DNA of 6,642 nt from Nitrospira sp. ST-bin4 (lineage in GTDB: Bacteria; Nitrospirota; Nitrospiria; Nitrospirales; Nitrospiraceae): positions 6,440-13,081 of the forward strand of contig MSXM01000045.1 of NCBI GenBank assembly GCA_002083565.1, given 5' to 3'. The position numbers and the translations under genes were made by a program. The notes below the pieces were generated by a model. The model did no database searches and was not told the origin of the DNA. It saw only the letters and a list, made by a program, of their open reading frames with translations. This document shows positions 1-6,630 of the stretch, one piece after another. Position 1 is the first letter of the stretch, and every line of letters starts with the position of its first letter.

Positions 1-257
1 TGCGTATCCGCCTTGATGGTCCGCAAGACCTCAAGCCCGTTTACTTTGGGCATCTTGATATCCAGAAAGATAACCGCAGGGTTCCCTTTCATCCGGGAAG
101 CAAACGGCCCTCGACAATACAGATAATCCAATACCTCGGCGCCGTCGTGGCAAAGCACCACTTTGTCGGAAATGTTCTGTTCCTCCATCGCGGCCAGAGC
201 CAGTTCAGCGTCTCGCGGATTATCTTCAGCGAGTACGATCGGTTTTGCGCCTGTCAT
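1..257 (-). CDS. Single-domain response regulator, Rcp1-like receiver (3' end cut by window edge)
   Basis: I translated this by hand from the ATG at 257-255. The 85 visible residues form a CheY-like receiver (REC) domain. The acidic pair E11-D12 sits in AEDNPRDAELA, and the phosphoacceptor D66 in FLDIKMPKVNGLEVL. The pattern DGAEVLDYLYCRGPFASR between them is typical of Rcp1-type regulators (partners of phytochrome-like kinases), which usually are about 140-150 aa with no DNA-binding output domain. The conserved Thr/Ser and Lys of the receiver, and the C-terminus, lie beyond the left edge, so an attached output domain cannot be excluded. The start lies 2 bases after the stop of the upstream kinase gene and has a strong ribosome binding site, so the two are almost certainly co-translated, and this protein is the likely phosphate acceptor of that kinase. 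Its downstream target is not visible. Confidence 0.88.
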   Translation of the reverse strand, partial: MTGAKPIVLAEDNPRDAELALAAMEEQNISDKVVLCHDGAEVLDYLYCRGPFASRMKGNPAVIFLDIKMPKVNGLEVLRTIKADT

Positions 258-259
258 GA

Positions 260-1756
260 TCAAGGCCTCCTGGTTGGGAGCGTAATATAAAAGGTCGCTC
301 CTTTATCCGGCTCGCCCTCCGCCCAGGTGCGTCCGCCATGCCGATGCACGATCCGACGCACGTTGGCGAGACCGATACCCGTTCCTTCAAATTCATCCAT
401 CCGGTGGAGTCGCTGAAACACGCCGAATAGTTTGCCGGCATACCGCATATCAAATCCCACTCCGTTGTCACGCACAAAAATGACGGCTTCACCGGAATTC
501 GGCCTGTCGATACCGACCTCAATGTGTGCCCGCGGCCTGGTGCTTGTGAATTTCACCGCATTCGCGATCAGATTCATAAACACCTGCCGGAGCATGGCCG
601 GATCACCCAGCACTTCCGGAAGTGTGGCAATTGTCCAAGATATCTCGCGTCCTTGCAAGTCAAGTCGTAAATCGTAAAGGATGGTTCGGATCACCTGGTT
701 CAAATCAACCCTTGTTTGAAGCATCTCCTGACGGCCCATCCGAGAAAATACCAGCAAATCGTCGATCAGTTGGCCCATCTGTTTGGCAGAGTCGGAGATC
801 GTCTGCAAATACCTGGCGGCCTTTTCGTTCAACGATTCAGTCACTGCTTTGCGCAACAGCGAGGCATACCCATCGATATGGCGAAGCGGAGCGCGCAAGT
901 CGTGAGAAACCGAATAACTGAAGGATTCGAGTTCCTTGTTCGCAGCCTCCAACAGTTCACCGCGCCGCTGGAGTTCATCGGCCACACGCCGCCGTTCGGT
1001 GATGTCGTGCCGGATCAAATAGTACACGGCCGCCAGCAGTACGAATTGAAGTAGCGCGCCGATGCTCAGCAGCACGATCGTATTTGTCGTCGTGGCTGCA
1101 GACTCCAAGACCCGACGCCGCAATGCCTGTCGTTCGTATGACTCCATTTCCGCGACGATCTTGTGGATCTCACTGATCTCCCGTGTTGCAGCTCCCTCGA
1201 GAGCCATTTTCTTGACCGCCTCGAATCCTCTATTGGTAAGGACAGTAATTGCGTGGGCCTCAGCAGCCAGTTGCTGATGCATCATTCGCTCGAGCAATGC
1301 GACACGTTCCTGCTGTTCGGGCACTCCCTCCGTCAGATGTTCGAGGTATTTGATAAACGTCGGCTTCTGTTTCATAACCGACCGATAGGACTCGAGATAG
1401 AGCTCTTCTCCTGTAACAAGATACCGGCGGTGATTGTTCTCGGTCTGGTCCATTGCCATATCGATATTGGTCAATAGCTGCACGAGTTCGTGGCTGCGGG
1501 TATCGAGTCCGCTGTTGGCGATCACCGCACTGGTGTTGCGATAGGACACTACACTGATCACGAGAATGCCGGCGAACACGAGACTGAACCCGGCCAAGAT
1601 CCGCTGTTCGATCGTAAGTGAGAAGAACCATATAATCGGAATGCGCCAGAATGACCCGTCGCCGGCAGGCGAGGGAGAGGGGTTGTGGGGTTCAGGTCCC
1701 CCGATCGGTGCAAGCGCAATTTGAGGCTGGCCCTTCGCAGGTGATTCCATAAACAT
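260..1756 (-). CDS. Membrane sensor histidine kinase with CHASE3 domain
   Basis: This is a 498-aa transmembrane sensor kinase that should autophosphorylate on histidine and pass the phosphate to the response regulator encoded just downstream. Order of parts, numbered from the ATG at 1756: a Pro/Gly-rich N-terminus (to about 40); TM1 about 50-72; a periplasmic CHASE3 domain about 73-225, with the signature QTENNHRRYLVTGEELYLES near 104-123; TM2 about 225-248; a charged helical linker; HisKA with phosphoacceptor H285 in SYSVSHDLRAPLR; then the ATPase domain with N-box NLIANAVKF (N395, N399), G1 box DNGVGFD (430-436) and G2 box GTGIGLA (458-464). All catalytic motifs are intact. There is no PAS, GAF or receiver domain. 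The frame stays open up to 1957, but that extension overlaps nuoN and does not look like protein of this family, so I start at 1756; 1750 is equally possible. Neither ATG has a clear Shine-Dalgarno. The ligand of the CHASE3 domain is unknown. Confidence 0.9.
   Translation of the reverse strand: MFMESPAKGQPQIALAPIGGPEPHNPSPSPAGDGSFWRIPIIWFFSLTIEQRILAGFSLVFAGILVISVVSYRNTSAVIANSGLDTRSHELVQLLTNIDMAMDQTENNHRRYLVTGEELYLESYRSVMKQKPTFIKYLEHLTEGVPEQQERVALLERMMHQQLAAEAHAITVLTNRGFEAVKKMALEGAATREISEIHKIVAEMESYERQALRRRVLESAATTTNTIVLLSIGALLQFVLLAAVYYLIRHDITERRRVADELQRRGELLEAANKELESFSYSVSHDLRAPLRHIDGYASLLRKAVTESLNEKAARYLQTISDSAKQMGQLIDDLLVFSRMGRQEMLQTRVDLNQVIRTILYDLRLDLQGREISWTIATLPEVLGDPAMLRQVFMNLIANAVKFTSTRPRAHIEVGIDRPNSGEAVIFVRDNGVGFDMRYAGKLFGVFQRLHRMDEFEGTGIGLANVRRIVHRHGGRTWAEGEPDKGATFYITLPTRRP
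266..271 (-). promoter_or_regulatory. Strong ribosome binding site (AGGAGG) for the response regulator
   Basis: The minus strand reads AGGAGG, 8 bases before the ATG at 257. The site lies inside the last codons of the kinase gene (…Thr-Arg-Arg-Pro-stop). It fixes the regulator start and implies translational coupling of kinase and regulator. Confidence 0.75.
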
Positions 1757-1810
1757 AAGTGGTGCTGGCCAGAATCCCAGAAAATTGTGTAGGTGGCAAC
1801 CGTGTACGCT

Positions 1811-1850
1811 AGAACTCGTGCGCTTACGGCCAATTGTAGCAGAACTCACG
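1811..1850. repeat. Pair of decamer direct repeats in the nuoN-kinase gap
   Basis: AGAACTCGTG (1811-1820) and AGAACTCACG (1841-1850) match at 8 of 10 positions and start exactly 30 bp apart, close to three helical turns. They lie upstream of the kinase gene. A minus-strand TACAAT (1838-1833) between them resembles a -10 box, but no good -35 box is visible. The pair could be an operator for a promoter of the kinase-regulator cassette, or it may be chance. Confidence 0.22.
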
Positions 1851-1869
1851 AACGGCGAAACCAGAAACA

Positions 1870-3363
1870 CTATCCGCCAAACGGCGGAATGGGCGGGGTG
1901 ACGATGGCAGAAGGAACGGGAAGATTCGAGAACATCAGCGTCGCACCGCCAACCCAATCGATGAACGGCTGAGGATAAATGCCAATGACCAAAGTTCCTG
2001 CCAGACCGACATAGACGACGGCCTTCATCGGGCCAGAAATGCTGACAGGCGAGGGATTGGTCGGCTCATTGATATACATTTTCTTTACGACGATCAAGTA
2101 ATAGTACATCGAAATCACGATGTTGATCAGTCCAACCGTGATCAGCGTATACAGTCCTTCCTTAATCGCCGCGATGAAAATGTAGAGTTTGCCGATAAAC
2201 CCAGCCAGCGGCGGTACACCGGCCAGAGACAGGAGAAACAGCAGCATCGAGAAGGCCAGGAAGGGAGAACGGCGGTTCAAACCATTATAGTCGTCGATGT
2301 CATCACTGCCGATCGCGTGGCTGACGGCAATGACAACGGCAAAGGCGCCGAGATTCGCAAAGAGATAGGCCAAGAGGTAAAACAAAATGGCATCATTCCC
2401 CATTTTCGTCCCGGCCGCCAAGCCGATCAAGACGTTCCCGACCTGGGCGATACCGGAATAGGCCAGAAGACGCTTGATGTTCCGCTGGGCAATCGCCACG
2501 ATGTTGGCATAGGTCATCGACAAGATAGAGACCGCCACCAACAGAATGACCCACATCGGTTTGAAGGAGGCCAACGCCACGAAGAAGATACGAAGCAGGA
2601 TGGCGAACGCAGCGCCCTTCGGAGCGATCGACAAGTACGCCGTCACAGGCGTCGGTGCGCCATGATACGTATCAGGAATCCACGAATGGAAAGGAACGGC
2701 TCCGATCTTGAATCCAAGCGCGGCGAAGATCAGTAAGAAACCGATGATCGCGCCAGGGGTAGCGGATAGATTCATCTCCGAAAACACCAGCTTCCCCGTC
2801 TCCCCGTAGACGAGACTGATGCCGTAGGCAAGCAGTCCGGCAGCAAACACGCCCAGTATGAAGAACTTAAGTCCGGCCTCATTTGAGGCCAAATCCTCAC
2901 GAAGATAGCCCACCAGAATGTAAAACCCGAGAGTCGAAAACTCCAGGCTGACGAAAAGGGACAGCAGATCGTTGGCCGAGGACATGAACATCATGCCGAG
3001 AGCAGACATGACGACCAGCACATAGTACTCTCCCCGAAAAAATCTGAAACGCTCGACGTACTGGATCGACGCAAGAATGACGAGCGCCGTCGAGCCGACG
3101 ATAAATATCTTGAAAAAGATGGCCATGCGGTCCAGCACGAACATATTGCCGAACAGGGCGCCCGACACATGAGTCACATCGAACCATACTAAACAGCCTA
3201 GGGTGGCCAGCAGGCCGGTAATACTGAGAATGGCCAATTGTTCCTTGGGCAAGCGTGGAACGGAAAAATCGACAATCACGACGATGCAAAGCCAGCAGGT
3301 CAGCACAATCTCCGGCAACAGCAACAGAAGATCGGCGAAGGACAGGGTCAGCGTGAAGGTCAT
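1870..3363 (-). CDS. nuoN: NADH-quinone oxidoreductase subunit N (complex I proton-pumping membrane subunit)
   Basis: This 497-aa polytopic protein of about 14 membrane helices is the antiporter-like subunit NuoN. In complex I it sits in the membrane arm next to NuoK and helps move protons as quinone is reduced. Proton-path residues are all present: E141 (TM5, SLEFSTLGFYIL), K219 (TM7, ALGFKIGAVPFHSWIPD), K249 (TM8, SIAPKGAAF) and K392 (TM12, PPLAGFIGKLYIF). They match E. coli NuoN E133, K217, K247 and K395 as I recall them. The family motif YHGAPTPVTAYLS follows the broken TM7. Length is normal for NuoN. The C-terminus is Pro-rich and ends over a DNA hairpin. The start ATG overlaps the stop of the upstream nuoM copy by 4 bases (ATGA). 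It has a GAGGG site 5 bases upstream, so it is translationally coupled. Here NuoN is the conventional member of the set, with no key residue missing. Confidence 0.96.
   Translation of the reverse strand: MTFTLTLSFADLLLLLPEIVLTCWLCIVVIVDFSVPRLPKEQLAILSITGLLATLGCLVWFDVTHVSGALFGNMFVLDRMAIFFKIFIVGSTALVILASIQYVERFRFFRGEYYVLVVMSALGMMFMSSANDLLSLFVSLEFSTLGFYILVGYLREDLASNEAGLKFFILGVFAAGLLAYGISLVYGETGKLVFSEMNLSATPGAIIGFLLIFAALGFKIGAVPFHSWIPDTYHGAPTPVTAYLSIAPKGAAFAILLRIFFVALASFKPMWVILLVAVSILSMTYANIVAIAQRNIKRLLAYSGIAQVGNVLIGLAAGTKMGNDAILFYLLAYLFANLGAFAVVIAVSHAIGSDDIDDYNGLNRRSPFLAFSMLLFLLSLAGVPPLAGFIGKLYIFIAAIKEGLYTLITVGLINIVISMYYYLIVVKKMYINEPTNPSPVSISGPMKAVVYVGLAGTLVIGIYPQPFIDWVGGATLMFSNLPVPSAIVTPPIPPFGG
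1873..1888 (-). terminator. GC hairpin at the nuoN stop, possible weak terminator
   Basis: The minus strand reads TCCGCC-GTTT-GGCGGA, a perfect 6-bp GC-rich stem with a 4-base loop. It covers the last codons of nuoN and ends directly before the TAG stop. It is followed by TAGTGTTTCTGGTTT, which is T-rich but not a proper U-tract. It may be a weak or partial terminator, or a 3'-end-stabilising hairpin between the nuo operon and the kinase genes. Confidence 0.3.
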
Positions 3364-5066
3364 TCGTGCCCTCGTGAAGGGTCAGGGGTCAGAGGGACGG
3401 GGTTCTTTGCGACAAGGGGAACATGATCCCTGACCACAGGGATCGTCGCCTCACTCTTCACCCCTAACCCGTCGCCGCTCTGCGCGACCGGAACCACATG
3501 GGTGATCCTGGCGATTAACGGATCGACGCCTGAACGAACCACATCGTACAAATGCATCGGGAAAATACCGAATCCCACGCTGACGGCAATCATCACCAGC
3601 AATGGCAGCCGATCGACGGCCGACACGGCATCATGCGCATGGCTGTATTGTTGATTCATCGGCCCATAGAACAGGCTGCGCATCATTTTGAAGAGATAGG
3701 CCATGGTGAGAACGATCCCCAGCACAGCGACAATGACTTGAAGGGGATACTTCTCCCAGCTGCCGACGATAATCATGATTTCAGCGATGAAATTCACAGT
3801 CCCCGGCATGCCAATCGAGGCCATACACCCCACGATGAAACACCCGGAGATAAACGGCATCTTGTTCGAGAGGCCTCCCAATGATGGAAGATCCCTCGTG
3901 TGGGTCTGGTCGTAGACCCACCCTGCCATGGCGAAGAGCATGCCGGTGGCCATCGCATGGGCAAACATATAAATGACTGCGCCGCTCAAACTGATGTAAT
4001 TCAATGCCGCCATCCCAAGAAACACATAACCCATGTGGCTCGAGCTGGAATAACCGATGACGTATTTGGTGTCCTTGGCGTAGAAGGCGACAAACCCCCC
4101 GTAGACGATGCTGAACATGCAGAGGACCGCCGCAATCGGCATCATCTCACGGGTCGTCTCAGGCAAAATTTCAAACGCCACCCGAATAATAGAGAAATGT
4201 CCAAGTTTCATGAGCACGCCGGCATGCAGCATGCTGGTCGCAGCCGGAGCCGCGGCATGACCGACCGGAGACCATGAATGGAGCGGCCATAACGGAGCGA
4301 TCGAGGCAAAGCCGAAAAAGACCAGCACCCAAATGATCTTGTCCAGGGTTGTGCCGAGCACGGGAATATTCATGAGGTGAGCCTGCTCGCGAAGCACGAG
4401 AATATCGAACGTATTGAGCCCGGCGTACTTGTAAATCAGCAGGATACCCATCAGGGCCGCAACCGCGAAGGCCGACAAGAAGAGCACCAGCTTCATCGCC
4501 GCGTATTCCTTGCTGTTCGATCCGAAGTTGAAAATGTAGCCGACGGAATCTCTCAGTTTGAGTCCTTCCGAATCCGTCATCTCCAAATACCGCTTGGTGT
4601 GGCTGCCCCACATGCCCAGCAAGAGATACATGGGAATCACGGACATCTCATAGAAGAAGTAGAGGAAAAACAGATCCAGGGACATGAAGACGCCGATCGT
4701 GGCGGCGGCGAGAATCAGCAGCCAGATGTAGAATTCTTTCGCGCGATCCCTGATGTGCCAGGACACGAAAATGCCCGTAAACAACAAGATCGCCGATGCC
4801 AGCACGAGCGGGGTCCCGATGCCATCCACACCAAGATGCAGCGAAATACCGAGTTGCCTGGACCATTCAAACTTCTGGACGAATTGGAACCCGCCTTTGA
4901 CCGGATCGTAGGCATAAAACAAATAGATCGACGCAACCAGGGACACGAAGGCCGCGCTCGCGGCGATGCCTCGGACCAGCATCGGCTGCCGATTCGAGAC
5001 CAGAATCAGCGCCAACGCGCCGGCGAAGGGAGCGAAGAGAATGTACAGCAGTGCGTATTCGCCCAT
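3360..5066 (-). CDS. nuoM2: Second, divergent NuoM-type subunit of complex I
   Basis: This 568-aa membrane protein belongs to the NuoM/MrpD-like antiporter family. It keeps the TM5 glutamate (E140, FFYEMSVIPMYLL), the TM8 lysine (K287, HAGVLMKLG), TM10 H344 (YSSSSHMGY), TM11 H370 (FAHAMATG), the THTRDL motif (388-393) and the TM12 glutamate (E429, GMPGTVNFIAEIM). It departs from ordinary NuoM in four ways. (1) The TM7 lysine is isoleucine (I256, GFASIAPLWPLHSW). (2) The following loop reads SPVGHAAAPA, not LPDAHxxAPT. (3) About 25 extra residues lie between TM5 and TM6 (about 155-186). (4) A hydrophilic tail (about 525-568) makes it some 60 residues longer than usual. The start is 4 bases after the stop of nuoM copy 1, with AAGGA about 10 bases upstream; the stop overlaps the nuoN start. 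It is probably an added pump or spacer subunit in the membrane arm. It could be a non-pumping structural paralogue. The symbol nuoM2 is descriptive. Confidence 0.93.
   Translation of the reverse strand: MGEYALLYILFAPFAGALALILVSNRQPMLVRGIAASAAFVSLVASIYLFYAYDPVKGGFQFVQKFEWSRQLGISLHLGVDGIGTPLVLASAILLFTGIFVSWHIRDRAKEFYIWLLILAAATIGVFMSLDLFFLYFFYEMSVIPMYLLLGMWGSHTKRYLEMTDSEGLKLRDSVGYIFNFGSNSKEYAAMKLVLFLSAFAVAALMGILLIYKYAGLNTFDILVLREQAHLMNIPVLGTTLDKIIWVLVFFGFASIAPLWPLHSWSPVGHAAAPAATSMLHAGVLMKLGHFSIIRVAFEILPETTREMMPIAAVLCMFSIVYGGFVAFYAKDTKYVIGYSSSSHMGYVFLGMAALNYISLSGAVIYMFAHAMATGMLFAMAGWVYDQTHTRDLPSLGGLSNKMPFISGCFIVGCMASIGMPGTVNFIAEIMIIVGSWEKYPLQVIVAVLGIVLTMAYLFKMMRSLFYGPMNQQYSHAHDAVSAVDRLPLLVMIAVSVGFGIFPMHLYDVVRSGVDPLIARITHVVPVAQSGDGLGVKSEATIPVVRDHVPLVAKNPVPLTPDPSRGHE
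3373..3475. repeat. Nested palindromic repeat inside the 3' end of nuoM copy 2
   Basis: The outer arms are an imperfect inverted repeat. GAAGGGTCAGGGGTCA on the plus strand (3376-3391) matches minus-strand GACGGGTTAGGGGTGA (3472-3457) at 13 of 16 positions. In the centre is a perfect 8-bp stem with a 4-base loop, GATCCCTG-ACCA-CAGGGATC (3425-3444). Part of the arms has 7-base periodicity of the ACCCCTG type. The segment encodes about residues 531-565 of the protein, a hydrophilic tail not expected in NuoM. This suggests a mobile or dispersed intergenic-type repeat captured into the reading frame. Its left border touches the ribosome binding site of nuoN. Confidence 0.5.
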
Positions 5067-5070
5067 GAAC

Positions 5071-6630
5071 TCAGCGTCCTTTTTCGGCCGTGGAGGATCC
5101 GAGTGCAGCCACTGTCCCGTGATTCAACCGATCGACGAGCGCCTGCACCGATCCGTTCATGATTCGAAGAAAGGGCGACGGATACAGCCCGATCCACAAA
5201 ATCATGACCGACAGCGACACGGCAATGACCATCTCTCGCAATTGAAGGTCGCTCATCGTCTGTTTCACCGCCTTACCGACCGGGCCCAGCATGGCGCGTT
5301 CGTAGTACCAGAGAAAATAGGCCGCTCCAAAAATGACGCCGAGCACAGCCACTGCTCCGAACCACCACTTGGCTTTGAATGCGCCCAAGAGGATGAGAAA
5401 CTCCCCCACGAAACCGTTCGTTCCCGGAAGTCCGATCGAGGCCAGTCCGATAATCAGAAAGAACGTGGCCAACAACGGCACTTGTTTGGCCATCCCCCCG
5501 AACGCCGACAGCTGCGTGGACTGTTGACGTGAATAGAGAAACCCCGCAATAAAGAAGAGGCCGGCCGTGCTGAATCCCAGATTGATCATGGTCAGTAGGC
5601 TGCCCTGCAGACCTTGGTAATTCAGCGAGAACAGTCCCACGACGATGAAACCCAAATGGCTGACGCTGCTATAGGCTAACAGCCGCCTGAAGTCCGGTTG
5701 AACCAACGCCATCCAGGCTCCATACAGAATGGCGCATAGTCCGAGCACGACGACCACGGTCACGACCGTGTCGCTTTGGGAGGCATCGGGAAGAAGCGGC
5801 AGGCTGAAGCGCATAAAGCCGAACGTGCCAAGCTTAAGTCCGGCCAGCACCACCGCCATGCCGATCGGACCCTCCATCAGCGCATCCGGTAGCCATGTGT
5901 GGAACGGGAAGATCGGGGCCTTGAAGGCAAATCCCATGAACATGAGCCAGAAGATCAGGATCTGCTGATCCATCGGAATCGGCGCCGAGAGGAGCTCGAG
6001 TAAATCGAACGAATAGCTTTGATCCGTATGATGCAAAGACGCCCACTGGTGGAAGTTGATGTTGAGCAAGGCGATGCCCACCAGCATGAAGACACTGCCC
6101 AAAAGGGTATAGAGAACGAACTTCAACGCCGCATAATGGCGCTCGGCTCCGCCGCCCCACAGTTTGATTAGAAAGTAGCTGGGAATCAGCATCAGCTCCC
6201 AGAAGACGAAGAACAAGATCAGATCCAATGAAACGAACACGCCCATCGTCGTCGTTTCAAGCGCCAACAGACACATCATGTAGAGCTTCACTTGGTGGCG
6301 GATCGTGTCCCAGGAATAAATCACGACCAACACACTCAGAAATGCGGTCAATCCCACGAAGAGTACGCTGATACCGTCGACGCCCAGGTGGTAGCTGATG
6401 CCCAGTGCGGGAATCCATCTCACACGCTCCGCGAACTGCATGGCAGCCGATTCCGGCACAAACCGCACCAGCACGAACACCGAGAGCGCGAGTTCGAGAA
6501 GCGTGATGGCGAGCGCCGACGTCCGGACCATATCCTCATCCTCGAACAGCCACAGCACGATGGCTCCCAGAACGGGCAAAAAGAGAATGCAGGAAAGGAC
6601 CGGAAATCCCGCTGTGAGTTCTTCCAACAT
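5071..6630 (-). CDS. nuoM: NADH-quinone oxidoreductase subunit M, first copy
   Basis: This 519-aa, roughly 14-helix protein is a NuoM-type proton-pumping subunit of complex I, of normal family length. Key residues seen: E145 in TM5 (FFVFWELMLIPSYFLI), K237 in TM7 (GFAFKAPIFPFHTWLPDA), K266 in TM8 (LAGLKLGTFGF), H325 in TM10 (YSSVSHLGF) and E410 in TM12 (GLPGTNGFVGEFLIL). Odd points: the TM11 histidine of the usual NHG/AHG motif is leucine (L351, MINLGFSTAGLFF). The usual RRHTR segment after TM11 is SRQQSTQ. LPDAH reads LPDAL. The TM8 stretch from the conserved Pro to the Lys is two residues shorter than I recall for the family. The reading is clean, with no sign of a frameshift. The ATG at 6630 gives a normal N-terminus running into TM1. 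The frame stays open to the right edge, so a slightly earlier start cannot be ruled out. nuoL is expected just upstream. Confidence 0.95.
   Translation of the reverse strand: MLEELTAGFPVLSCILFLPVLGAIVLWLFEDEDMVRTSALAITLLELALSVFVLVRFVPESAAMQFAERVRWIPALGISYHLGVDGISVLFVGLTAFLSVLVVIYSWDTIRHQVKLYMMCLLALETTTMGVFVSLDLILFFVFWELMLIPSYFLIKLWGGGAERHYAALKFVLYTLLGSVFMLVGIALLNINFHQWASLHHTDQSYSFDLLELLSAPIPMDQQILIFWLMFMGFAFKAPIFPFHTWLPDALMEGPIGMAVVLAGLKLGTFGFMRFSLPLLPDASQSDTVVTVVVVLGLCAILYGAWMALVQPDFRRLLAYSSVSHLGFIVVGLFSLNYQGLQGSLLTMINLGFSTAGLFFIAGFLYSRQQSTQLSAFGGMAKQVPLLATFFLIIGLASIGLPGTNGFVGEFLILLGAFKAKWWFGAVAVLGVIFGAAYFLWYYERAMLGPVGKAVKQTMSDLQLREMVIAVSLSVMILWIGLYPSPFLRIMNGSVQALVDRLNHGTVAALGSSTAEKGR

Noticed and set aside
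1757..1957. N-terminal extension of the kinase gene up to 1957
   Set aside because: It would overlap the 3' end of nuoN by 88 bases, and its translation does not resemble a kinase N-terminus. The ATGs at 1756 and 1750 give a normal TM-CHASE3-TM layout.
3360..5066. NuoL or an Mrp/hydrogenase antiporter subunit as the identity of the second copy
   Set aside because: It lacks the C-terminal lateral helix of NuoL, and it carries NuoM-type motifs (YEMSVIPMY, THTRDL, TM12 Glu) inside a nuo operon. NuoM paralogue fits best.
4377..5162. Long open frame of 261 codons on the plus strand opposite the nuoM genes
   Set aside because: It is the antisense of strongly recognisable NuoM coding sequence. Its translation is rich in Gln, Arg, His and Glu, as expected opposite hydrophobic codons, and shows no known motif.
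5835..5880. Frameshift or sequencing error as the cause of the short TM8 in nuoM copy 1
   Set aside because: The loss is two whole codons and the flanking frame is intact on both sides, so no frameshift is needed.
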